A program made the position numbers and the translations under genes. Below, one piece after another: positions 32,477-43,858 of a DNA stretch of 64,000 bases. The notes below the pieces were generated by a model. It was given only the letters and a program-made list of their open reading frames with translations, searched no databases and was not told the origin of the DNA. Position 1 is the first letter of the stretch. Each line of letters starts with the position of its first letter. Source of the stretch: Lateolabrax maculatus (lineage: Eukaryota > Chordata > Actinopteri > Acropomatiformes > Lateolabracidae); NCBI GenBank assembly GCA_031216445.1, contig CM062207.1:1278501-1342500 (forward strand), in the 5' to 3' direction.

Positions 32477-34660
32477 TGCGGTCATATGGCATGCGCTGTA
32501 ACCACTCGGCTTAGAAGATAAAAGATTGTTGTTTATTTGCGTCCCATTGTAGTTTGAGGACGTCTTGACTGGTGTTGTTCATAGTGTTGTTGTTCACAGG
32601 GGAAGTGAGGACGTTTTGGAAAGAGTAGTATTTTATTATTATATTAGATAGCTTTATTTTCACAACCAATGGCAACACTTAAAGTCATAATGATACTGAT
32701 CAGATACTCTACGGTTAATTGATAAATTGCACACTAAATTGTTATTTGTAACAGTTTATCATGGCTGTGTTCTGAATTATGTTGAGTTGATATTAAATTA
32801 TTTGATCAAGGATCAAGTTTATCAGCTTTTCTATCCTTTGTAGAATCTCTTCTTTTTCCTTCACTTTTAAATTATTGCAGAGTTACTCTCTTCCCAAAAG
32901 CAAAATTGAAGACATATTTGCAATTCTTGTTTGCCTGACAAGTCTTTATGAGTGGGGACAGCCAGAAACAGAGGAAGTCATTGTGGTCACGGTTGTGTGC
33001 ATACAGTTACAGTATATTATGTCACAGAAACCACTTACAAGATAATACAAAATACATTAGGCTGCTTCAGCTTGTTTTTAGAGTCATAATCAATAGGAGG
33101 AGTTGATAGTAGACATTGCGTTGCATTTATCAGAAAAGTAATTTTCTTTTAACAATTCATAATAGTTCAACTGAACCACTGATTTTAATGTTACTTTCTT
33201 AAAAAATACTTTATATGCAGTCATGCAGGTTTCCTCCCGAAAGTAAATTTTCATGCTCACTACCTCTTTCTTTTCACACTTGGCTCCAGCTGTCACCGTC
33301 AGAGGTTTTACTTCCTCCCTGTACGGTCATAAAGACACTCTAACTCCTTCTCTTGTTTTTCTCAATATTAATCATAACCAAGTTTTTCTCTCATCATCAT
33401 CAGGAATCAGCTTGGCAACAAATCAGGTAAAGTAACAGACTCACGATGGAATCCTTAAACAAAACATTAAATTTATATTTATTTTACATGCCTTCATGCC
33501 TGAAGTTTGACTGATTGCTACAATGCTGTTTAGTTATACATTTTCCTTTTTTATGACAGTGGTTATGACACCAGATTAACAGATAAATGACGGGAAGCAA
33601 ATGAGGGCTATAAAATAGAATTAATGCAGTTTGAGTTCCCAAAATAAGAATCGGTTTGTGTCCCATAAAAGGGGTTTCCAGTAAAAGATAAATGTAATCA
33701 AAGCAGCAACAGCTTTTATGTGTCTTTTGCTTATCAAAAATCTCATAAACAGGCTTATGAAATATTTCATCTGGCAGGGTACTTACTGATGAAGCTGTGC
33801 ATCTGAACTATATTTTAATTTAATGGTCATAACTTTATTGTCTCTCCGTCTACACATTTCAGTAAACGTAATCATCACAGTCACAACTCAAATAGAAAAC
33901 AGTTTGGTGTATTTTTTGTCTGTGTCATAACAAGGACCAAAGTCAAATCTGTGCACAAGGATGTCAAAGTGTGGAGTGCACGTACATTACTATATGACCA
34001 AAAGTATGTGGACACCCCTGTCCCAAGGAAGGGATACCTTAATGCTACAGCATACAAACTTTATTATAGACAAAAATCTACCTCCAACTTTGTGGCAACA
34101 CTCTGTGTTTGGCCAGGGCAGGTATCCTACTTCTACAATTCAGATAAAATTGAAAAACTGAAATTTTATATAGGTATATTGATAAATATAATATTAGCAT
34201 ATATTATATACTGTCGAAATAACTGAGTGATGTAACTTATATAAGCTTTCCTCTTGCTTTATTTTTTTGCGAAATCTTGAATGAGAATAATTCTGTTGAA
34301 ATATCACTATTTTAGGCTTAGATGTAACTATTTTTTCATTCGGCGTACATGATTGGTTCCTTGACCATGAGAAAATTGAAAATCCGCCAATAATTTCTGT
34401 CTTCAAAGTTTCTGGCTAGGATAAAAAGTGTAATTTTGGCGATGTTTTAACGAAAGCATGCCTTTCAAACCCACCGGCAGGTTCTGGGGTTCAGAGGTTT
34501 AATGCTCTTGAGCAAATCCCTGAAGCCAAACACTGGTAGAAAGCCTGAAACCAGAAGAGTTGGTAATGGTTTTGGAATCACATGTTCAACAATAAAAGGG
34601 AGCTGAAATGCTACTGAAAGCCTTCGGTACATGATGTATGACAAATAACTTCCTGTCTGC
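32477..34660. other. Intergenic region between the lectin gene and tlr2
   Basis: No supported coding exon. It contains a Tc1/mariner-type relic at about 33984-34130. Sequence near 34640-34890 probably includes tlr2 5' untranslated exon(s), with a tctttccctgtag acceptor just before its ATG. Confidence 0.5.
33984..34130 (+). mobile_element. Tc1/mariner-type miniature element fragment
   Basis: Begins with the characteristic 'actatatgaccaaaagtatgtggacacccctgtc', the terminal sequence of a common fish Tc1/mariner-derived element, and later includes 'tttgtggcaacactctgtgtttggccag'. It is short and decayed, with no transposase. Confidence 0.65.
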
Positions 34661-34894
34661 TTGTTGATCTATTCACTCACTTTGGGAGAACTGTGTGGCC
34701 ATAAAGGCTGTGACAAAGTCACAATAAAAGATTTGGAGACTTCCTCTTTACCCACTTCCTCCCTGGGTTTCTCTCACTCTCTGTGCCCATTAATGAGTCT
34801 GACGCCTTCACTTTGCCTCACTTTCTTCTTCCTCATCTTTTACTTCCCTGTTTCCATCAGCCTCTCATCTAAATGTGTCTTCTTTCCCTGTAGT

Positions 34895-37800
34895 ATGGGT
34901 CTTCAGACCAATCTTTACTTCATCCTCCTCTTCGTCCTCCTCTCGCTGTCCTGGGGTCAGGGGTCAGACCCAGACGGCGAGAGGTCGTCCTGCGATCACT
35001 GCGACCTGCAACTCTCCTGTAACTGCTCCTACGGCGGATTTACGAGTGTTCCCACGGTGACAGACCGCGCCCTGACTCTTGATCTCTCCTTCAACAACAT
35101 CTCCATGGTGACGGTTAATGATCTGACGGGCCACGCGCGACTGAGAGCTCTGAGTCTCCACGGTAACGCTGCTGGGATTTTATTGTTTTTTACAATCTCA
35201 CATCAAAGCTGTGTTTGGTAGCTGTTTGGAGCTTTTGATCATATCACATGATCTTCATAAACAGATGGAGTTTGTCTTGTGGACTTAAAGATGTAAGAAT
35301 GTCCATTTTCTTAGAGCACTTTATAAATAGTGTTTTAACCACTTGAGACTGACTGCTTGCTGATATACAGTAAATTAATGGCTGGAATTGAACGGGTAAT
35401 GGCTGTGGTTGACCACGTGGAGCCCCTGATACAGTGTTTTTTAGCATGCAGGGTGTTTTTATACGTAGATTTTACTGTCCTCCAGGTAACAGAATAGCAG
35501 CGATCCACCCGTCAGCGTTTGACTCCCTGTGGAGCCTGGAGGAGCTGGATCTGTCCGACAATCAGCTGACTGCTCTCAACCACAAATGGTTCAGCAAGCT
35601 GGGAGCCTTGCAGAGCCTCAACCTGCTCAACAACCCATACAGGTGAAGCGCTCAGGTTACATTATAAAGACCAAGAAGAAATCAACGCATCACATATGAT
35701 CAAGTGTCCACATACTTTCAGCCTTTTAATGCAGCTTCTTCTTTCCTTCTCCCCTCTCCTCCAGCTGCCTGGGTTCTCATCCAGTGTTTCAGAGTCTGGT
35801 CAGGCTGAGGCGGCTGTGGTTTGGAGGCCCTGCTCTGGAGGAGCTAAAGAGAGGAGATCTGTCCGGAGTCACTCAGCTGGACGAGCTCACTGTTCACGCC
35901 AACAACCTGGCGAGGTTCGGGACTGACACTGTTTCTGTGAGCTCATGACAGCTAAATGTCCTCAACAGGAAAGAAAACATGCTTCTTTAAAGTAACTGAA
36001 GCCTGCGTGTGTCAAATTGAAATTATATTTCTGTTTAAGTTCTGAATATGACGACTCCTGGTGGTATCATCGTGGCCGACAGCACAACACGTCATTGACT
36101 GTGCAGCCACTTCAAGCCTTCTGGTAGAATTTATCAGCAGCAATGACCATAGTTAAAAAGATGTAAAATGTACAGAAACAGAAAAAAAATGTTATTCATA
36201 ATTTATCAGAGGCCACATCAATGTTTTCAGTTTGCTTACTTTGTCTGACTAACAGTCCGAAACCTCATCACATTCAATTTTTTTCTGTCATATGACAGAA
36301 AAAAAAACAACAAATCTTCACATTTTAGAAGCCGGAAATAGAAAATAGATGGCATCTTTGCTTGGAAAAATAAGTGCAGATTAGTTTGATGCGGTCGATC
36401 GACTAATTGATTAATCGACTAATCATTGCAGATTCATTTGATATTAGATTGGAGATGCAGATGAGATTAAAAAGGAAGAATTAAAGTTTTGATTGATGAC
36501 AATGTCACATGATCTAAATTCAGCAAATTAATTATAAATACAGATGGCTGGACAAAGTATCACAAAGTATCACAAAGTATCACAAAGTATAAGCAAGTTA
36601 GAAGATAGGACTGCTGTTATTTTATATTTTTTATTCCTACTAGGTTTGTACATCTGTTGTGTCACAACATGTAGTTGCATTTAAAAAAAGGCTCAGTAAT
36701 TTCCTAAAACAGCAGGATATTTTTATTTTTTATCAAACGCTACTTAAACAGGAGGAAATGTTGGTGGATATTTTCAGTGGTGGATTAAACAACATTTGGT
36801 GCTCTAGTGAGTATTTTTGACAGCAAGTATGTGGGATTGACTCAAAATATATGAGTGTGTGTGTTTAAATTTTTCATGGGATTTAGTGACATCAAGAAAA
36901 ATATATCAATATCAAATATATCACCACATTTATCCTTTAGGGTATGGAGGGGAAATGTAAACCCCAAAAGACTGAAGCACTGGTGGTTAAATCCACTGTC
37001 TTATTATTTTGGTCCTTCACTCTCCTTTGACTCTTTCTGTCTCTGCAGTTACGAGTCCGGTGCTCTAGGGGATATTTGGCCGTTGGGTCGTGTCACTCTG
37101 AGACTCCACGGTCCATTTTTACGTTATGACACAGACGTAGCCTCGGCTGTGCTCGGTGACGTGACGTACCCCGAGACACCAATCGTTCTAGAAGACCTCC
37201 ATCTGATTACGAATGAGTCTGTTCAGTCCTTCAGAGAAACAGCCAGGAGGAGAATCAGGTGGGGCCATAATCTCCTTTTCTTCTGTTGTCGTGACACATT
37301 GCTAAGCCAATGTTAACAAATCTCGCAGGTTGTAAACATGGGTATCTTTCCAGTTTCTACCATCCATCCCATAATACATGAACACGGCATTTTTTTTTCT
37401 GACTATACGTTCATCTTGCAGTTACCAACACCTCCTGCACTGCAGGACACACTGTACACAAAGCTTCTTTCTATACTTCTGTGACTTTAGTTCAAATCTC
37501 AGACTTCTTCCTGCCATTTGAAACCAGTGAAACAAAAATTGTGACCGTGAGGATTCAAATATTGTGTATTGTGGCAAAATAATCTTTTTGGGAGACAAAC
37601 CAACCAGTCGCTCCTCTATGATGTCACTTTTCAGGTCCATCAGCTTCCACAACTTTTCTGTGTCCGATGAAGCCATTGTTAATTTCCTGATGGTGATAGA
37701 TAGAGCGCCGGTCACCACCTTGATCATGGATGGTGTCACGTTGACAGGCGAGGGCAGGTAGAAAACCTGAGTTTTATTTTATTCTTCTTACAAGAGTGAG

Positions 37801-40800
37801 TTTATTCAAATGTCTGGATCCTCTCTATTTATACACTTCTGTTCCACAGAAGACAGCCTACATTTTGATGAGATGATAGCAGCTCCATAATATTCAGAAG
37901 TGAAAAACTGTTGCTTCAATGGATGACTTCACAAATTGGTTAATAGTTAATTTTTTTTTCGGATGTGTTAGGTGGGAGCCAGCCAGCTGGACCGATCAAA
38001 AAAACATCGATGAGTTCTTCATACGAAACGTTGTGGTGCTGGATGTCTTTAAATTTGTCTCATTCCTGGAGCTGAGGTTCTTGCTGCAGTACCCCAGGAA
38101 GGTGTCTGTCATAAACTCCCAGGTAAAGAACTGGGTGTTATTCGTCCCAAGTGTGTAACATGCAGTAGGTACTACATCTATGTCAGATGTCAAGTCAGAT
38201 CTCTGTCATCAAATTCAAGAATAAAAGCTTCAGAAATTAAAAGTTCAGAAGAAAAAAGTCAAGAATTTAGGCCCATGAATACTGACTGAAATTATCTTCT
38301 GCCCAAAATCTGTAGTTTAATCGCATAATTCTGACCTTAGAATGAAAGTCTAAAGTCAGAACTTTTCTTTTCCTGTTGCCCAAATGCTGTCGAATTTCAC
38401 CTTTCAACTTTTACCTCCAGCTCACTCTCAAAAGTCTTTTGAGGTGTAGAGAAACATGTTTAACTCAAGTATGTTGTGCTTCTGTGCATTTATGAGGTAA
38501 TGGCATGAGCCAAATAGTCAAAATCTAAAGGCCTCGTATCACCAGAATTTGACACAACATGAGTAGTTTCAATGGAATCTCCACCATCAGAAGATTGGAA
38601 AATAAATCTGCACTGAGCTTTCGTGTTCAATTTAGGAGAACTTTGACAAGCAAATTCACGCTGTTGATCGATACCAGACTGTTTTGTGCTGACCTTTGAG
38701 GAAACAGAGCTGGAGATTCCAAAGCAAAGGAAGGTTTATAGCTTAACAGGAGTTAACGATATAAACTTGTCTCTTGAATAAATTGTGTTGACTTATTGTC
38801 CAGTTAATGACTGAGCTGCACAAGTGAAACCGGAAATTCCAGGACATAGCCCTACGCAATCTGTTTGGATAAGGATGGTAATCTTTACAAAAAGTTAAAT
38901 AATAAAAGGTTATTTCAGTTTTTTTGCAGTCTTTAACAAACACCATTTCCCATCAACCCTAGATCACTGCAGTTGAAAGTCACCAGCTTGCCTGAGGTCC
39001 ATGGGCAAGTCAAGGGGCCTTGGCTGATTCAGACATGTCTATAATAATTGAAAAAGTGGGCAGACACAGCCTCTCCCAATCCGGCCTTGGAAAGATGTGT
39101 GCGTGTGTGTGTGTTATTAGTTGAGTAAATCATTAAGTGAATCACAGAGGTATACTACGTTTTTTCCATTTCCCCCCTCAGGTGTTTGTGATGCCCTGTA
39201 ACACGTCCCACCTGCTGTCGAGCCTGCAGTACCTGGACCTGTCCGACAACTTGCTGACTGACATGACTCTGGCGGAGACACTGTGCAACGGAGATGGCAC
39301 ACTGAAGGACCTCCGAGTTTTGAACATCAGCGGAAACGCTCTGAAGGTGCCTTCGTGAATCTTAAAGGAAAAACCATCTTATTTTTTGTAGATTTTCCAT
39401 TTATTCATATAAGTTATGATTAGGTTTTACTTCATAGCTACAAAGACGTCTAGCAGGAACACAAGCGATCACAGGTTGTTAGCACACTTAAGCAAATGTT
39501 ACTATTACTCATTCTGTCATTGCAGAGCAATTTCTTGTTTCAACTTGAATCTATCATACTCATCATAGTTTTCAAAGGCTGAGTAATACTCCTGCTGACG
39601 AGTAAACTGATCATGTAAAATCAGTGTAGTGTCCCTTGAAGTATAAATCCAAGAATAGAATAGAAAGGCCCCAGTTTGAAGAAGAAATGACCTGCCGCCT
39701 CTGCTGTCCAGTCTTTTTCCATGGTGAGCCACCTGGTAGAGAAGCTTTCCAAACTGACCCACCTGGACATCAGCAGGAACGGTTACAGCTCCATGCCCCA
39801 GGGCTGCTCCTGGCCCACCACCCTGAGATACCTCAACATCTCCAGGGCTAAACTTACAACCACCACCCCCTGTCTACCTGCAACTCTGGAGGTACTGAGA
39901 GTGGACCATGCAGTAACCTGACAGATCGGACTCCATCACAGCAAAAACAAACACTCCTTGATATACCACTTTTCCCTTTAACTTTACCATGTACAGGTGT
40001 TGGATCTGAGCAACAATGATCTCAAAAGCTTCTTTCTAATCCTGCCTGCCCTGAGAGAGCTCCACCTGTCAGGGAACAAGTTTCTGAGGCTGCCTCCTGG
40101 ATGGTTGTTCCCCAATCTACAAACACTGACAATACAGGTAAGGACCAATCACATCTCATATTTCTTCTTCTTCCTCTCGTGTTTGTTTTCCCCACTGTGA
40201 CCCCTCGTTGTTCCTCCACAGTCAAACACCTTGAACATGTTCGACCGTTCAGACGTCCAGTCATACAAACGACTCGAGAGCCTCCAGGCGGGTCAGAACA
40301 AATTCGTCTGCTCCTGTGACTTTGTCGCTTTCCTCCAGTCGGGCCTTAAAGGAGGTGGACACGCGCTTTTAACAGATGGAGACGTGCATTTAACAGATGG
40401 AGGGGAGAGCTATGTCTGCGACTCCCCGCTCTACCTGCAGGGGGAGCCAGTGGGTCGGGTCCGCCTCTCTGTTGTCGAGTGCCACCAGGTTTTGTTTGTG
40501 TCGGTGATCTGCGGGATGGTGCTGTTCGCCGCCGTTCTGGTGTGTGTCCTGCTGTGGCGCCTCCATGCGTTCTGGTACCTGAAGATGACGTGGGCGTGGC
40601 TGAGGGCCAAGCGGAGCTCCCGGCGACGGCGGCGCTACAGAGACGGTGCGGGTTCAGAGCCGTTGCTGTCCTATGACGCCTTTGTGTCCTACAGTGAGAG
40701 AGACGCTAGCTGGGTGGAAAACTTCTTGGTACCTGAGCTGGAGGATCCAAGGTAACGTCAGAACTGTTTGTTGTACTTTACAACATTATTACGTTTTCTG

Positions 40801-41679
40801 TACTGTTTGTCTATCGGTTTGTTAGTTAGTAGGATATCTCAAAAGCTACAAAGCAAGTTGCAAAATTCAGAGAGATTTGGCAGAACGTTAGGCCACAGGC
40901 CAAAGAACATGAACTTTGCGTTCCCATGTGGCATTTCAAGGGTACTTGTGTCATAACTGATACCTTTTCAATAAGGTATGAGGTAAAATCTTCAAAAATC
41001 TTGATTACAGTTTGGTACCAGATGATCAGTATAGCCCAAACCACTCCACATACAAGGAAGACAAGTACAAATATTTGAGGATTTTGCTAAATCTGGTGAC
41101 TAGAAAATATGTATAGATTTGAAACCTCAAGTAGGAATTGTGTGTGGATAAGTGTGGATAAATGGAAAAGTGAAATGGTATGTTCATGTTCAGTTGTTCA
41201 AATACCCCAAATAGTTTAAACCTGTGGGGAAACATGACCCGCTCTCTGGTTTATACTCCTACAGGCACAATGATGGAAACTCTGTGAATCCCCGAACCCC
41301 CCGGCCTCTGACCCTGTGCCTCCACAAGCGAGACTTCCTGCCCGGACACTGGATTGTGGACAACATCATGAGCGCCATGGAGCGCAGCCGGCGGACCGTG
41401 TTCGTCCTCTCCGAGAATTTTGTCCAGTCTGACTGGTGCCGCTACGAGCTGGACTTCTCCCACTTCTGGCTTTTTGATGGGAATTCTGGTGGAGATGCGG
41501 CCATCTTGATCCTGCTTGAACCGCTGTCCAAGAACGACATCCCCAAACGCTTCTGCAAACTGCGCAAACTCATGAGCTCCACCACCTACCTGGAGTGGCC
41601 TCAGGAGGAGGAGAGGAGCGGGGAGTTCTGGAGGAGTCTCCGCAACGCTTTGAGAGGAGAAGAAGAGGAGGATGACTGA
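34895..41679 (+). CDS. tlr2: Toll-like receptor 2
   Basis: Eleven coding exons: 34895-35162, 35486-35642, 35765-35914, 37049-37258, 37635-37757, 37972-38122, 39182-39346, 39712-39891, 39997-40137, 40222-40751, 41265-41679. The model closes at 829 aa. A signal peptide (MGLQTNLYFILLFVLLSLSWG) precedes leucine-rich repeats (LDLSFNNIS, LDLSDNQLT, LDLSDNLLT, LDISRNGY, LDLSNNDL). A cysteine-rich LRR cap follows (FVCSCDFVAF), then a membrane segment near VLFVSVICGMVLFAAVLVCV and a TIR domain (YDAFVSYSERDASWVEN, LCLHKRDFLPGHW, FVLSENFVQSDWC, FCKLRKLM). The BB-loop proline (RDFLPG) is kept. TLR2 senses bacterial lipopeptides, usually with a TLR1-type partner, and signals through MyD88. Human TLR2 coding sequence is one exon, whereas intron-rich tlr2 genes are known in flatfish. 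Adjacent rnf175 supports the orthology. A TLR2-like fish paralogue is the main alternative. Confidence 0.93.
35357..35415. repeat. Dispersed repeat fragment, copy B (tlr2 intron 1)
   Basis: Near-copy of 32417-32476, same orientation, in the intron between the first two tlr2 coding exons. Confidence 0.8.
36552..36590 (+). repeat. 10-bp tandem repeat in tlr2 intron 3
   Basis: Four copies of acaaagtatc in a row. Confidence 0.9.
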
Positions 41680-42079
41680 GAGGGAAAGACAAAGTGACGA
41701 AGAGAAAGAGTGAGCACAAAAGGACATGTAAGATGACGATACACAACAAAAGCATCAGCGGAAAAGGGTAGAGAAAGAATTAGAAGTGAAGAAAGCGGAA
41801 AGAAAAGGACAAGGAGGGAGAAGTGAACACAGTCAAAGGAAAAAAGGTGAGAAGAGCAGGAAGACAAAAAGAAATGAAGGAGCAGGAGCACTTCAACATA
41901 AAAGACGAGATAAAGTAAGATGGACGTGATGAGGTAAAGGAAGACTCAGGCAGAAGAGCAAACGATGTACATAAAGAAGATTTAATGTCACAGATAAGCA
42001 AAATATTGTGACCAGTTTGTCTGAAGGCCTCAGTTTGATACAAACAAAGCTCATCTGATCATTAGTGTCTGAAACTCCT

Positions 42080-42083
<4 letters not shown>

Positions 42084-42112
<29 letters not shown>
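42084..42112 (+). repeat. (TA)n microsatellite
   Basis: About 14 TA units downstream of the tlr2 stop codon. Confidence 0.9.
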
Positions 42113-42115
<3 letters not shown>

Positions 42116-42238
42116 CTTTTGTAGATTTAAAGTGTGTTTGATTAAATGATAACTAAAGGTTATGTGTAACATACATTACATTGTCTCATTTTTATTATAA
42201 ATTATCTTTTGATTCATAGAATCTTTTGACAATTTTTA

Positions 42239-42244
42239 AATAAA
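42239..42244 (+). terminator. tlr2: Polyadenylation signal of tlr2
   Basis: AATAAA about 560 nt past the stop codon. A purine-rich 3' untranslated region and a (TA)n tract (42084-42112) lie between. Confidence 0.5.
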
Positions 42245-43858
42245 TGTTTATAACATTATAACACATTTGTTACCTTTCAACGCCCAAAGCAACATGACAT
42301 GAAAGTTACCTCCACTTCTGCTGCACAACAATCACTAACATACTTTGTATTAATCTTAATCAGATTTTATAACCTTAATTAATGATAAGCAATATCAAAG
42401 TTATAATAGACTTTCAACTTGCATTACAAGTGAAGAAGATGAACTGCAGCCTCACTCAGTTCATTTGCTGGTAGTGTGGTAAAATGGCCACTCGGGGGAG
42501 CTGCTGGGTGTCATTTCTGATACAACCTGAGGACGTAGTCAGTGATTGTAAAACTGATCCGTGCAACAACTTCAGCTGCTATATGAAGTCAGGAAAAGCA
42601 ACAGGAGGGAGGATTGACATGTTTCTGAAATGGAAATGCTTTTAAAAGGGGACATACACACACATGGACTAACCTGAAAACTTCCAACACCAAGTGGGTT
42701 AAAAAAAACGTCTTAATATGTCAGTATGCTTTAAAACGGGTGTTTGAAACACCCGACGATTTCTGTAACTTTCTGAAACCGACAATTTCTTTTCATTCTT
42801 CCGCCACTTTCCATGTGAACAACAGGTACGTTTTTTCAGGTCTTAAAAGGATACTTCACCAATTTAGCATTGGATTCACGACAGTCAGCTTAAATGAAAA
42901 GGATCAAAAATTTATTCAGAAAAAACAGAGATAACATATTTTTACTCCATGCATTCTTCTCATTTTTCTTCATTTACATACATTTATAATCCATCACAAA
43001 AAAAAAACACTTTACACAACATTATTCCACATATGCAATACTACTCCTAGTAATTGGAGATAAATCAAGTAATTATTCTTCTTGATGTGTACAACTTTAG
43101 TTCCCCTTTAAAGCCTCATTTTACCTGCACAAAAGACTAAATAAATCCCCTTTGTTGTAATTGAAACATACATGGACTTAACTTACATTTGTCTAGGTAG
43201 TGTTGCACCCCCGATTAGACTGAGGGGTGAAAGATGGTGGGAGCAATAACACAACCATCAGAGTGAAAAATCAATGACAAGAAATAGATTCCAAAGATGA
43301 AAGAGGTAAAGAAGGCAAAGAAGTAATATAAAAGTCAAAATAATAAATAAAAATTTTAACGAAAAAAATAAAGTACACTAGTTAAAAGCAGATAAAATGC
43401 AGTTATAAAATGCCAACATGGACAATGATAACCTTTGCAGCTAGGTGTGTTCCCTTCAACAGTTTGGTGATGAGATTACTCTGAATACTTAAACAAACCC
43501 AAATTGATTTGATCCAGAATGAACATTTGCAGAATGTTTTTTTTTCTTGCAATGTGATTAATAATATTCATTGAAGATAACAAAGATTGTTTTTGAGCAT
43601 TAAACAAGCACACACAATGTGTTAACAACTAAAATGAAACAGCAGGCTGAAAGACACACTTTTAGTAGAATCTTTGAATTTGAAATTTGATTTAATCGCC
43701 GTTCAAAACAAAGTGTGAACATTTGTTGGAAAAGTCAATCAGCATAAAATGTGGGACACATGGCCACTAAAATGCAAAGTTAAATGTGGTGCAGAGAGAG
43801 CAAAAATTAATTTGCATTCAAAATCTGTGAAAAATATGTGCAGATCTGTATGGGCCTG
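42245..43858. other. Convergent intergenic region between tlr2 and the FAM111-like gene
   Basis: No supported coding exon. It is AT-rich and should contain the 3' untranslated region of the minus-strand protease gene. Confidence 0.5.
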
